Below are positions 1 to 14,185 of a stretch of DNA of 64,000 bases, one piece after another (within the stretch, counting starts at the first letter, position 1; each line of letters opens with the position of its first letter). The notes below the pieces were generated by a model. It was not told the origin of the DNA. It worked only from the letters and a program-made list of their open reading frames with translations, and made no database searches. Source of the DNA: Neocallimastix lanati (nom. inval.) (lineage: Eukaryota > Neocallimastigomycota > Neocallimastigomycetes > Neocallimastigales > Neocallimastigaceae); contig JACVTC010000036.1 of assembly GCA_016946835.1 (NCBI GenBank), positions 252,501 to 316,500 of the forward strand. Direction: 5' to 3'. The position numbers and the translations under genes are program-made.

Positions 1-1222
1 TTTTTTCTTTCTTATTGGATAAGTGATAGTCTTTTCCTTTCTTAAAATCGAAGAATGGTTTGACTTTGTCTTGACTTGTTCATCTAAAATTAATTTTAAA
101 CCTTTTCTTTCTGAGGAAAAAACATTATTCTTCTTTATAACTGGTTTAGGATTATTATGACCATTATATTTAATTGGTGTTTCTTTGAATTTTAATTCCT
201 TAATTTTATTTCCAAGATTATTTTTATTTGATTTTAAGGAAGAAGATAATTCATTAGTATTACCATTATTTAAATGATAATTAATCATCTTATGAATGAA
301 TGAGTTTGGAGATTGATTCATTTTACCATCGTAATTAAACTTAATAGTATTTGTACGGTTTGAATTATTACTTCTTGTTAGGTTATTGAAATTGTAGTTA
401 TAGTTGTAGTTGAAATCATAGCTGTTACTGTTATTATTACTAATATTTCTGATATTGTAATCTTTTATGTTTTGCTTAATGAAAGATAAATTTTTATTGG
501 TATTAATATTTGGAATATGATAGAACGAATTTAAAAATGAAGATGATAATGATGGTGAAAGGGAAAAAGTATGATATTGTTGTGGTTGTTGCTGTTTAGT
601 TGATGATGATTCTATTTCTAAATTAAAAATAGTATCGCTATCATACAACCCTTCCTTATCATCTTCTTCACTACTATTATCATCTTCTTTAAATTCAACC
701 TTTTTATTATTTTTTATACCAATAATTAATTTTTTGGAATTTTTGGACTTTTCAAATCCTGTATATTCATGGTCAAAAAAAGAATTTTTATTATGTTCTA
801 ATCCAAAAGTTGAATCTTTTCTTCTAAAATTATTTTCATTTCCAACTAATAATAATTATATATACAATCATATAATTAGGAATATTGTAAGAAGATAGTT
901 GATAAAAGGGAAATTAGTCAATAAAAATTTATAACAAATTATACATAATAATATCATATTAATTATTTTTTTTTTTTTTATTTTTAGAGTTGAAACCAGA
1001 AATTATTAAAAATTATATAAAAAAAAAAAAATTCTTTATAAAATACTTACTATGAGTTTTTTCCAATTGATTTTTTAAATTAAAACTAAAAGAATTGTTT
1101 TTTTTACATAAATCAATACCATCTATTAAAGAATTTTCTAAACTACTATCATATAAAAAATCTAATGAAGGTTTAGATTTTATGGAAATATTTTTAATTT
1201 TATTAAAGCTATTGGTATACAT
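1..1222 (-). CDS. Hypothetical low-complexity protein, 5' part (runs off left edge)
   Basis: I do not recognise this gene. The ATG is at 1222; a TTG two codons upstream is in frame but is not a normal eukaryotic start. Exon 1 runs down to about 1051 and ends at a GTAAGT donor after the residues EKTHS. After an intron rich in T/A runs, exon 2 starts near 856 at a TTATTAG acceptor and stays open to position 1, with no stop seen. The reading frame continues cleanly across the junction. The protein is Asn/Ser/Lys-rich, with an acidic patch (EFKEDDNSSEEDDKEG), a Gln-rich stretch (KQQQPQQ) and a Tyr/Asn run (YNYNYNYN). No signal peptide, membrane segment or known domain is visible. It may be a disordered regulatory or scaffold protein, but that is a guess. 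The C-terminus lies outside the window. Confidence 0.6.
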
Positions 1223-2055
1223 TTTCAATGTATTTTAATATTATTATTTATTATTGATTTTAAAAAGTGGTAATTTTCTTTTTTATTATACATATACAAT
1301 TATTATTTTTTTGATATATTATTTTATGTAAGTATATTTATATTTTTTTAACTATTACATATATAAATAAAATAAAGATAAATTGTGCTTTTTTTTTTTT
1401 AAGATTAATTGACTGTAAAGTCTTTTAAATAAATATATATAAAAATATAAATATAAATATAGATAAATATAGATAAGTATTTTTAATGTATCTACTATGA
1501 AATGAAAATAAGTTCAAAAAATAAGATAAAAAAATTTTTAAAAAAAAAAAATCAATTGTTATTTATATCTAAAAATAAATTGTATATTACTTCTATAATA
1601 AATAACTTAATAATATTCGCTTTTATTACGACCCATTTATAATAACAAAAAAAATTAAATTAATAAAATTATTATGTTTATAATTATATATTTCTTTTAT
1701 TGTTTTTTATAAATCTTACTTACTTAATATGAAATAAAATTTTAATTATTATAAACAATATCCAAAATGAAATTGCGGAATCTTATTTATCTTATTAATT
1801 ACAAAAAAATAAATATTTCTTTTTTTTTTTTTTTTTTTTTTTTTAAGAGTGTTTTTTTTTTATTTAAAAAATAAACTTTTCAAATAGTTGACTGAATTAC
1901 TTTTTCAATACAATTTATTAATTATTTTATTATTTTATAAAACAAATTTATCTCACTCTTTTATGAAATAAGTAAAAATTGTATATAAACTGACAAGGCT
2001 CTTGTTTACAAAAATAAATTTATAAATACATTTAAAGATTAATATATAAATTTTC

Positions 2056-2093
<38 letters not shown>

Positions 2094-2853
2094 AAATTAA
2101 AAATAAATTAAATTATATACTATAAGTTCATTTATGGAAAAAAAAATAAATTGTTTATAAAAATGGAAAAAAAAAAAGTTTATTATATCAATTATAGAAT
2201 ATATTTTATCATTTATTTATAATAAATCTAATATATTAATATATAATAGAATAATTGAATATAAAATTATTAATCATAAAATTTATTATATTAATAAATA
2301 TATTATTATTATATTACAATTTATTATAATTAAAAAATGACCGTAGATATATAAAAAATAAATTTTAAAATATAAAATAAAAATAATAATATTCATTTGA
2401 AATTTGAACTTACATTTAATATTATTTATTATTTTAATAATTATTAATAATTTATACGGTAATTTATATAAATGAATTCTATATTTTTAACTTTTTTAAA
2501 ATATAATAATAATAATAATAATAATAATTACCAAAGAATTTTTATATACTAAACAAGATACACATATATAAATATAGTAATAAAAATATTTTTTTTATTC
2601 TCTTTATTGTATTTTTTTTTTTTTTTTTATAAAAAATATAAATATACTACATCATTGTATTATAATATTATTACATGCATATATAAATGATAAAAAAAAA
2701 TATTTATTAGAATTTATATATTTATGAATTAAAAAAAACACAGGAATTTATAGAAAAATTTCAGTATAAGGTGGAATCAAGTTCTTAGAGCAATGCGGCA
2801 TGGCTACTACTAAATGATAATAGATAGAAATTGAAATGTGTTGATGTTAAAGA

Positions 2854-2884
<31 letters not shown>

Positions 2885-3583
2885 GCAGTTAGATAACGTT
2901 CATAAGTTTACCTGTGAAAAGTGGTTATTTAATATTAATTCGTTAGATGAGTAAAGAATCCAAGCATATGAAAATGTCATGTTGTTTAATAAAAAAGTTA
3001 TAAGATGTATGAAATCTTATTTAAAAAATAATAAAACGTTTATAACAATAAGTTAGTTAAAGAAAATATACAAAAAAAGATTTGATTAAATATAAAAAGT
3101 TAAACTTATATTTTCAAAATATAAAATATGATACAAAATATATTTTCAAAATATAAAATATGATACAAAATATTAAAGAAAATTCATGTAATCATTAGAA
3201 AATATTAAATAATTTATAATCAAAATACATTTAAATTAATAAATGAATGAATATATATAATTTAAAATGAATTAAGTAATATTTGTAAAGATTTTTTATT
3301 ATAAAAAAAAAAAAAAAAAAATCTAAACAAATTATTACCATGAAAAAGATATAAAAATATAGAACAAAATTAAAAAAAAAAAAATAATCAATAAAAATAA
3401 TCAATCAACTTTAATACAAATAAACTAATGCCAATAAAAATAAATTTAAAACAACGTTAAAAAATGTATATAATTAATATTGATTATTTTATTTTCATTG
3501 AATATTAATTTCGTAATTTTCAAAAATTAATTATATTATTGCATGACAGCTTTTTTTATACAAAATTTTCACGAGTTCTTTTT

Positions 3584-3618
<35 letters not shown>

Positions 3619-3962
3619 TTGTATATTCAATATTATTATGAATATTACTTGCATTTCAAAATTATTAACAAATTAAAAAACAATTATTAACAAAAGCCAA
3701 AATTTCTTTAAATTACTTCTACTTTTTTAATAGTCACACATTTTTCTTTTCATATTTTGGATTTTTAATTAATCCGAAATTTATTAATTGAGTATTATTC
3801 TTTATATTTCAATGATTTAAATTCGATTCAAATAAATCGAGTTTAAATCTAAAATAAATTAAATTATTATTATATATAATAATTTAATTTTAATAAATTT
3901 TAAGTAAATTAATATTAATTTACTTTATTATTATTAAAATTTATAATATCTTTGAATATTGT

Positions 3963-4004
<42 letters not shown>

Positions 4005-4879
4005 TATTAAATTATTAATCGTTATGATATTTTAATAAATATTTATTATTAATTATGTTTAAGAATTATATTTTTATCTTTTTGTAATTGTATAGTGAGA
4101 TTAAGATTGGTAATAATAAACCATTAAAATCTTCTTTTTAAAATTTTTAAATTGAGATTTACTTGGTAATATGGGTATTTTCTTTTCATTTCTATACGAA
4201 CAAGAAGATATTCTTATTGTATATATACACATAATATTATATTATTTATATATATATAAATAAGAAGGAGTTCTGATAATGATAATATCAAAAACGATAT
4301 TAATATAGAGGTAAACTATTAATAACAAGGATAGTATTATCTTTGATCTCATTGTTATATGTTTAATATATATTTTCTTTGATTTAATAAAAAAAATCTT
4401 CATTTTATTTTTATCTATTAACTTAGTTACATATATATATATATTTTTTTTAAAATATCATCATCTATTACCTTGTTATATGTATATAATTTTTTTAAAA
4501 TAAAGAATATTCATAAATATTGTTTAAACTATCTTTATATACTATTTATAATAAGTACGAAAATATTATGAATATAGATTTTATTAAACATTTAAGTATT
4601 TCAATGGATCAAAAATTAGGTGAGATAGAAAATAAAAATGAAGTAAAAAAATAGTTTAAGAAGTGATAATGTAGTATTGAAAGTTTCTGAAACATAAAAA
4701 TAAATACTATTCCATTGTTATTAATAATTTGTTCATAATAATCTTTTGATAATATATTAATATAATATAATATTATTTTGAAATATATTAATAATAAAAT
4801 ATTATTTTGAAAAAGATTAATGAAAAAAAATAATAAAAAATTATTTAATTTATTATATAATCTTCATACTAATATTTTT
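1223..4879. other. Intergenic, AT-rich, no gene seen
   Basis: This is about 3.6 kb of A/T-rich sequence with homopolymer runs (for example A near 2057-2090, T near 3593-3614 and 3967-4001) and no sustained reading frame. One block at about 2745-3000 is visibly less repetitive and GC-richer than its surroundings; it is interrupted by a run of some 24 T at 2859-2882. A short direct duplication of about 34 bp (AAATATAAAATATGATACAA core) occurs at about 3109-3172. The 5' flank of the leftmost gene lies at 1223-1400. Confidence 0.5.
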
Positions 4880-5419
4880 CTATTCATCTAGTAAAACATT
4901 CCCTTTAATATTATTAATTATTCTATATTGAATTTGTTTCATTTGTTCACGTAATTGATATAATTCTACTTGATCTTTGTAATACATCTTTGCCAAAGGC
5001 ATTGGTTTTCTATCATATTCATCATTTAACTCATTAATGATAATATCGTCATTAAATCTGACACATTTATCAATTTTACTAGTGGAATTAGCTCTATTTT
5101 TATTAAGTTCAATTTGAAAGGTAAATTTGTTAATTTGCTTATTTAAAAAGTATAATTCATTTAAACTTTTGTATTTTCTTCCAAGTCCTTTTATTGAAAC
5201 ATTATCATTATTATTACCATTATTTTCAGTATTATTTTTTTGAACATCTGGTAAACAATTTAAACTTTTTGAGTAAACAAGATTTCCACTTGTTTTGAAT
5301 ATATTTTCAAAAAGTCTCTTCTTTGAAGTTTCTTCAGCCATCGATTTTTTATCAACAGTTTCTGTAATCCCTTCAGGAAAGGAAAATGATTCCTTACTTA
5401 ATATTGATTTTTGTACCAT
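4880..5419 (-). CDS. Small hypothetical protein with RVxF-like motif (179 aa)
   Basis: This is a single-exon reading frame of 179 codons starting at an ATG at 5419, with GC content clearly above the flanks. The first two-thirds is Ser/Asn/Lys-rich and probably disordered, with an Asn-rich segment around residues 75-85. The last 65 residues are more complex. They contain KCVRFNDD, which fits the protein phosphatase 1 docking pattern [RK]-x-[VI]-x-F. This is followed by an acidic stretch, then DEYDRKPMPLAK and a probable amphipathic helix of the type YQLREQMKQIQ. Fungal phosphatase regulators often combine an RVxF site with a short 'EYDR' segment, so a PP1-targeting role is possible but unproven. 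No signal peptide or membrane segment is seen. I cannot name the family. A real gene is likely because codon content and complexity differ from the surrounding DNA. Confidence 0.65.
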   Translation of the reverse strand: MVQKSILSKESFSFPEGITETVDKKSMAEETSKKRLFENIFKTSGNLVYSKSLNCLPDVQKNNTENNGNNNDNVSIKGLGRKYKSLNELYFLNKQINKFTFQIELNKNRANSTSKIDKCVRFNDDIIINELNDEYDRKPMPLAKMYYKDQVELYQLREQMKQIQYRIINNIKGNVLLDE

Positions 5420-6541
5420 TTGTATTATGATATTAAAATTTTTTTAAATAATTTTTATAAAAATTTCCTTTATTATCTAATTTGAATTAAAACTTTCTCT
5501 TTTGGAATTTCGTCTTTTTTCTTTATATATATATCTATATAAATATTATATTTTTTATTATTTTATGATATTAAATAAAAAATTTTAATTGATAAATTTT
5601 TATAATAAAAGAAAATTTTATTAAATTTCTTAAATGTAATTTTTAATTGTTAATTTCTATATTTTATATTCCTTTTTCAACTATTTCGGTTTTTTTTTTT
5701 TTTATCACTTCTATTATATTTCAATATAATATTATAATTATTAAATTTCTTCAATTTCGAAAGTAAAAAAAAGGAAAATAAATTCCAAAAAAAGATATTT
5801 AAATATTTATATTAATATATATGTAGGTATATATATTTTTTATTTTTTAATATTATTTAATTATATTAATTTAATTAAAATTTTGCTTCTATAAATATAG
5901 ATTATAATATATATATATTTTTACTATAAATAAAATTCTTATAATATTAAATTAATAATTATAAAAAAAAAAAAAAAAAAAAAACAACTATATAATTATT
6001 AATTTTATTTTTGCTTCTATAAATATAGATTATAATATATATATATTTTTACTATAAATAAAATTCTTATAATATTAAATTAATAATTATAAAAAAAAAA
6101 AAAAAAAAAAAACAACTATATAATTATTAATTTTATTTATAAAACTTTATTAAATAAAATAAAATATAATAATATTTATGATTTTAAATCATTTAAAGTA
6201 TCTATTTAATTAGATTTTTTTTTTTTTTTTTTTTTTGATTTTTTTGTTATTACATTTATTTTATTAAATTTATTAAATAATTATATATTTTATCCATTTA
6301 ATTTTTAAAATATTTTTTTAAAACTTTTTAAAAAATTTATAATATTATTAATTATAAAAAAAAAAAAAAAAAAAACATGACAATATATTATTTATTAATA
6401 GAATAGTAAATTGAATGTGTATAACATGTATAATATATAATTATAAATAGTAATAATAAATATATTTATTTATTTTAATAATAATAAAAGAATTATATAA
6501 TAAAAAAAATATATATATATATATATTTTTTAATTTTTTTT
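5420..6541. other. Intergenic AT-rich spacer
   Basis: This spacer holds the 5' flank of the small gene ending at 5419 and the 3' flank of the Ima1-like gene. It contains only A/T-rich sequence, homopolymers and a two-copy tandem duplication described separately. No reading frame is supported. Confidence 0.5.
5883..6138. repeat. Two-copy tandem duplication, 128-bp unit
   Basis: The block beginning TTGCTTCTATAAATATAG at 5883 recurs at 6011, giving a period of 128 bp. The copies match along their length, including the internal run of about 20 A and the following CAACTATATAATTATTAA. Such near-identity in a drift-prone AT-rich spacer implies a recent duplication or slippage event. No coding role is seen. 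Confidence 0.85.
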
Positions 6542-8356
6542 CTAGTGACTTTTAACTAATTTTACCCATCTATTTATAGTGAATATTAATAAAATACATA
6601 GAATTACTGGTAGAAATTGAAGAGTTACAATATATATTATATTTAATTTCTGTATGAATTCATATATATTTATTTCCTTAATGGCTAAATAATTGTAAAT
6701 ATTTATATTGATATGACGAATATAAAATAAAATTTTGTTTACTATATTTAAATTTTTTAAATTTGAATTTGATAAATTAAGTAAATAATTTAACATATTA
6801 ATGATCAAAATCGGTTGTACAAATAATAGTGAAACACCATTATTAATGGATAATAAAAATAATAAATTTCGAATTTTATTCTAAATTTAATATAAATATT
6901 TAATGTGTAAAATAAAAAAAAAATAAAGATTTTTCATGTTAATTTTCATATTATATTAAATTAATTAGTATTTTTTAATAAAAATGTAATAAAAATAATA
7001 AATATAATTTTCAACATAAAAAAGTTTAAAATTTAAGATATTTGATTCAAAATTTTAATAAATATAATAAAGTTTTTAATTAATAATTTTTTTTTATATA
7101 TATATTATTTAATGATAATTTATTTATTAAATCAGTCTTTATTTATTTATTTATTTTAATGTTTATTTATTAATTATAATAATAATTAAAAAATGATTAA
7201 AAAATATCAACTTACTCTTATTTTTGGCTTATATTTATTATATAATAAAGATGAATTAGATTCTATATTTAATTTATAATTTGTATATTGTAATGCAGCA
7301 CCAAACGTTTTATTTTTTAATTTCTGTTCATATTTTCTCATCCAATATCTTTTTTCGAGATGAAGTATTTGTTCAAATTTCGAAAATTTCCATAAGGATT
7401 TTATTAATAAATATGAGGCATATGAAAATGTTATTAATTTTAATAGTTGAATTATTATGTCACTTGGGCTTTTTATATTTAGATAATAATGATTATGAAA
7501 AGTAAAGTAAATTAAATTTTTAATTGATTTTTCAATGAATGGATCAGATATAAATTTTATAAATAATAAAACCGTATTTATTATAAGATTATTAATTAAT
7601 AGTATATAACTTCCTGATTTAATTAAATGAATTATTTGTTTATATTGTTCATCATATACATCTTTATTCTTTTCCATTTGATAGAAAAGATTGTTTTTTT
7701 CATTAATAAAATTATTATTTTTATTATCAATGATTTTATTACTAATTAAATGTTTCCATGATTTTTTGGGAGAACTGACTTTTACTGCTGAGAGAATATC
7801 CTCCAAACCAGTGGATTCCTTTATTGATTTATTTTAAAATGGTTTTAAATTAATAAATAAATAAATAAATAAATAGTAATATTAATATTATTATTATTAC
7901 AAGTATTAATATTGTTTTAAAAATTCATTTAAATATTCATTACAAAATAAATAAATAAATGAATAAATAAATAAATAAATAAAATCAAAAACTATAATTT
8001 AATTATTTAAATATTAATTATTACCTCGGGTAAAAAAAATTTTTGAGATTTTTGAATTATTTTAGTAACTTCATCCGATAAATCCGATCGATTAATATTT
8101 TTAGTGATTTCATTGTCATTGTCACTATCATAGAATAATTCATTATTAATATCATGAATTTTATGATTGGATATATAAGAAGTTAACCTTGTTTGTTTTG
8201 ATAATTTTTCCTTTTCTAAATTTCCAAATACATTTGAATTTGATTTACTTATATCATCCTCAAAAAGAATTTGTTGATCATTATTCCTATATTCATTTAA
8301 ATTAGATAAATCTAAATAATTAAATTTTTTATATTTATAATAAAAAATAATTAAAA

Positions 8357-8392
<36 letters not shown>

Positions 8393-11300
8393 AAACATAT
8401 ATATATATTTATATTATAATATTAAAAATTATAATAAAATATATTTTTAATATTTTTTTAATTTTATATAAATATTATCATAATAAAAATACATATATTT
8501 CTTTTATTATGATTTTTTTTTAATTTACTTTTATCAGTGTCCATATTAGTATCATTATTTTCATTATTAACTTCATTTTTATTCCATAATAAACTTCCAT
8601 TTTTCTTATTTAAATTATTAAAGTTTAAATTATTATTATATTGATTAAAGAATCCCATTTTATTTTTAGTATTTAAATAAGTATAATTTGGTAAACCTAT
8701 TACAGGTTTTTTTATATACATATTATCATGGTCTGATTTCTTTTTGGTGGGACTATCATCAATTCTATTATTAACCTCATTATCATTATAAAAAATACTA
8801 CTATCATTTAAATCAAATGAATCGTTTAGTATTGTATCGTGGTCACTATCAAATTCATCAAGTTCATCATCAAAACTATTATTAATTGTTGGACTTTTAA
8901 TTGAAAAGCTAAATAAATTTTTATTTGCTTTTTTAGTTTGTTTTTCTCTGTATTTATGATTAATAGGACTTGATAAAGAAAATTGCCTTCTAAATTGTTT
9001 TTCTAATAAAGTAGAAAATTCTTCATTAAAACTTTCTGTATTTTCATCCTCATTATTTTGTAATTTAGAATATTTTTTACCTAAATCTTTATTTTTGCTT
9101 TCATTTTCATTTGATAATATATCACTTTCATTACTGTTAAATAGAACTTTATTATTATTTGAAAATATATCATAATTTCTTACAACTCCTGGAAGAGATG
9201 AGTGCGTTCTTTTTAATTCAATTACCGGTGAAGGTTTTTGAAGTGTTGAACTAATAAATGTATATGTACTTAGAGAAAAATCCCAAATAACCTACACAAA
9301 ATATATATATATTTTATAATTTTTATATTAAAAAATATATAAATATATATCATTTTTATTTAATTTTAATTTATTATATATTATTAATTTTTTTTTTTTT
9401 TATTAAATATATATATATATATTTAATAATTAATAATGAAAATAAGAGTATATTAACTAATAAATAAATAAATAAGAATTATTAATATATTGAATAAATA
9501 TAAATATATATTCCATTAAATTCACTATTTTCATATATTACCTTTAAAAAGATAAAAAGTAATACTAAACTTGAAAATTTAAAAAATTTTATATTGGATG
9601 ATGTGTAATACCATAAACAATAGGTAGTATTCATAATAAAAAATGAAGATACTGGCCATATGATAGCTTTATTTGTAGTTTTTTTAAATATTGGCTTTAT
9701 CATAATTTCATATTTTAAATATTCAATGAAACTTAAAAATACAAAGAGACATGATATATAGGTACATATTAAAAACCAATTATTCCATAATTCTCTTGGG
9801 CAATCAAATAATATTTCATTGTTTTTAGTGTTCAAATATTCCTCTATTAAATTATTATCATCTTCTGAATACACCTTATTTTCCTTCCAGAGTTTTGAAC
9901 AACTCATTTTAATACCGATTGCTTTTTTTAATAATCTGATAATAAATTCTCGATTTAAATTTAAACATGATAATCCTGAATGATTAATTATATTAATTAA
10001 TTTTTTAAATACTCTTGTAATTGATATCATTTCTTTTCCATATACTTCTGGTTCTAAAAAGCCTTTAAAAAAAATTAAGTTATATATGAATAATTTATTA
10101 TAATATAATAATAAATATTATTAATATAATTATAATAATAATTATAATAACAACAATAATTATAATAATAATATTATTAATAATAATATTATTAGTAATA
10201 ATAAAAAAGTTAATATATTAATATATATAATAAAGTTATGATATTGAAGATTTATAATTACATTTTAACAATAAAATTGATAACCAGTAAATGCCCATTA
10301 AACCTAATATAAAACATAAAGAATTAACAATTATTACTACTGTAATTTTTAAATATTTTTTTAAAGATGAAAAAGTTTTTTCAAAAAGTGAAACTTGAAT
10401 GAATGAGCCTTCTATATTTTTGTAATAGGATATATTTTTTTTTCGATTTTCAAGTAAAAGTTTTAAATCACGATATTTATATTGATTTTCATCAAGCTCT
10501 TGTTTAACCCTTTTTTGACAATTTTCACATACAATTGGATATTTGTTCTCTAAATGAGTTTTGAATTGTGGTAAATTATTCAAATACCTTTCATAGTCAG
10601 GATCCTTCATTATAGTGTTTTATCATAAAATATTTTGTATATTTAATAAATAAAATTAAAACAAAATAATATTATTTAAATATTTTATTTTTTATTACAT
10701 CTTCATCTGGTAAATAATCAGCTAGTCTTTGTCTAATGTATTCCTGATGCATTTTACATGTGTCACAAAAGTAATCATTGATTGGAAATTTTTCTTTAAA
10801 TTAATTAAAGATTATTATAATTATAATTATTAGTTAATAAAAAGTAAATTTACTCAAAATACAATTTAAAATATATAAGCTATGGAAACCTTCATTATCA
10901 CAGTATTTTGTATTGTTTTGATTTACGTTATTTTCTATATTTTCCATTTCGGATATGTCTTGAATTTCTCCATTCTTACATTTCAAAATTTAATATATTA
11001 TATAATTAGTTGAATATACAAAAAATTGAAAATTTATTTATTTAAATTAACTTACTTCATTTATTATATTCCAATTATCTTTTTATTAAAATATTTATAT
11101 AAAGCACATGTAAAAAGAAAAATTAATATCAAATGATTAATATTAAAAAAAAATATTTATATATAATACATACCACATCTTCTACACCACCAACATCTTG
11201 GTTTACCATTTATCCATTTTTCTTTAACTCGTTGTTTTTTTGGTGGTTTCGTAAGTTCAGATTCATTATTACAATAGAAACATGTAACTTTTACTGGTAA

Positions 11301-11691
11301 TAATTCAATTATAATATCATATATTCTAATATATTTAGAATAAAATTATAAATTAATTATACGGAAAAAATAATAAAAAATAAAAATTCTTATTCATTAT
11401 GTTTATATATAAATTTCTTTTTTTTATTAATTATATTTCTATATAATATATTTTATTTTAATTATTTATACTAATAATTCATTAAAAAAAAAAAAAAAAA
11501 AAAAAAAGGAAAAAAAAATTATAGTTGATCTTAAAAAGTAATATTGACCTGTATATGGTAATAAGACCAATTACTGATGAAATGAAAAATATGATGAATG
11601 AATTGTGTATGATTTCAGTTATTAGGTAAAATGGTGAACCTTCTGTGAAATATTCTAAGATTGAATTAAATATATCTTTTCTAGTATCCAT
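6542..11691 (-). CDS. IMA1: Ima1/TMEM201 (SAMP1)-family inner nuclear membrane protein
   Basis: The spliced model has 11 exons: 11691-11549, 11325-11174, 11078-11056, 10974-10890, 10793-10699, 10604-10262, 10062-9542, 9291-8493, 8311-8025, 7818-7216 and 6880-6542. It is in frame throughout, about 1129 aa. An N-terminal membrane segment (IIHNSFIIFFISSVIG) precedes the Ima1_N zinc-binding region. That region has CFYC, then CWWCRRC, DYFCDTCKMHQ and later IVCENC, in the order seen in TMEM201. Further hydrophobic segments follow at about 10290-10330, 9560-9790, 7400-7600, 6780-6870 and 6560-6640. A roughly 350-residue acidic Ser/Asn-rich loop lies between them, then TGLEDIL, which resembles a short motif in fungal Ima1 proteins. 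In this family the protein links the inner nuclear membrane and heterochromatin to LINC complexes. It is longer, with more membrane segments, than human TMEM201. A TTG at 11709 was rejected as the start. Exon 3 is only 23 nt. The donors of exons 1 and 4 are the least certain. Confidence 0.82.
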
Positions 11692-13193
11692 AATATTAAT
11701 ATATTTCAATTATCATTATTATTTATATGATATATTTTTTACATATAAAAAGTATATAAGTTATAAAGTCTAATTTTATTAAAATAAATTATATTTTTTA
11801 TTAATTATATAAAAGTATTGATAGCACTTCTTAAATATCTAAATTTATATGTAATAAAAAAAAATATATATATATATATATATGTAAATTCGGAGATATG
11901 TTCATATGAATGTTAATACAACAACAAAATATATATATATCTTTTTTAATTTTCAATTTTTTATTATTAAAAAAGGATAGACTTATTTAATTATATTTTT
12001 TTTAAATTTTTTTATAATATAATTTAATCTTTTTTTTTTATATATTAAATCTAGGAATTAATTGGCTATTTTTCTATTTTATTTTATTTTATTTTTTATT
12101 TTTTATTTTATTTTATTTTATTATTATTTTTTTAATCTATTTTTTTTAATAAAAAAAAATGTACAATTATAATGTCATTAAATTTAATAAAAAAAAGAAG
12201 AAAAACAACTTCTGAAGTTTGATGATTAAAAAACATTAATTATTTAAAATTAATAATGAAAATCTTATTTGTATTTAATATAAATTAAATTTAATAAGTA
12301 GAAAGTATTAATTTTTTTATATGGAATCAAATAATAAATTACATCAAAAAAGTTTTTTAAAATTTTCTATTTATTTATTTTTAAAATTTATTTTTTCTTA
12401 AACAAATTTACGAAATCTCATTCCATAATAAACGTAAAATATTCAAGAAGAGATATAATGATTTTATTAAAACAAGTTAAAGTAAAACAACTTTTTTAAT
12501 TCCTATTTTTCAAAAATTATGGAATTCTCAAAAACCATTCTTTTCTTATATTATCTTGTTAATGAGGAATTTTTAATATATATATATTAATTAAAATAAT
12601 AATAAATATATTCATATTCATATATTTCTTTCTAAAAAAAAAAATTAATACAATCAATTCACTGAACAGAATAAAGTTATTAATTCAATTATCAATGATG
12701 TGAATAGAGTTTTAATTTTAAATATTAAAATTTTTTGAATAGTTTATATTTTGTTTTTTTATTATTATTATTTTTTTTAATTTGAGGTTCATGTTTAATA
12801 AATAAAAGAAATTAAATGAAATCCTGATTATAAACAACAGCAACAATAACAAAAATAATAATAAATTTCAAATAACTATTCTATAAACTAAGTGGGTGTT
12901 GCCGACCCATGTCAAATATGATCTTTCTCACATTTAACATACTCCGTATCTTTAGCTTTATAATGCTATAAATATATTGTAAGTTTGTGTATATATATAT
13001 ATGCAGAATATGTTAAAATATAACAAAAGTAGAATGTTTTTGCATGTATTAATATTTTAAAAAAATTTGAAATTAAATTTTTAATAAATTTATGATGGAT
13101 TATTACATTTTAATTTTACTGATGAAATTAAAAAGTTTTAAATGTTACTCCATGTGACCGTGATACATATTTTTTCAGTACAAATAATTTAAA

Positions 13194-13228
<35 letters not shown>

Positions 13229-14132
13229 GCATTTCAATATTTATTTGCCATCCGTTAGTTAATCCTGTTGAAATTTGTTTTAAAGTATAAATTTTATTAG
13301 TAAAAAAACATTTACTAGAAAAAATATTTTTACTCTAAATTAATATGATTAAAAAAATAAGATTAATTTTAATCTTTTTTTTTTTTTTTCTTCTTCTTCT
13401 TTTGTACCTTAATTTAATGATTATATTTTATCTTAGATATATTATTATACAATTCTATTTATTTTTCTCATTCAAATATAAAAATATTTTAACTTATTCA
13501 TTAAATAATTAGCTGGTCAAACAACAATTGTTTTCACTGTTATATAATAAGTATCACAAAAGTCAACATTCATTCTTTTAATCTTAATTTTTGAACTGTT
13601 TTTTTATATGGTTAGTTATTTTAAGTAAATTGTTATACTGCATTGATGTTTCGAGGAAATTTAATAGTAGTATAAGTAATTGAAGTTGCTTTATTTGAAT
13701 TGCTAATGATTTAGATATTTCATCAGATATTGTCATAAAATATGATGCTCTTCATTTATTCAAGATTATATTTATAAAGTTGATTGTACCACTCATGTTT
13801 GAAAATCTTTAATTTTTAATTATAGTAAATATCTGATTATACTTAATTAACAATAAAAATAATTAATATAATAATAAAATTGAAAAACAATATAAAAAAT
13901 ATAAAATAAAGAAAAACAAGTAAAAAAAAGGAAATAAAGAAGATTAAATGATACAGAGACATAAAGAAAAATTCTTATTAATCAAAAAATTGTATTTATA
14001 AAAATTATAATTAGAGTTTAAAAAATATTTAGTTTAAATTATTTTTATTTATTGTATTTGTTAACAATTATAATACTAAGATTATTAAATTGAATTGAAA
14101 TAAATAAATAAATAAATAATATCATTAAACCA

Positions 14133-14185
<53 letters not shown>

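Noticed and set aside
11692-11709. Upstream start of the Ima1-like protein
   Set aside because: The first codon there is TTG; the first ATG is at 11691.
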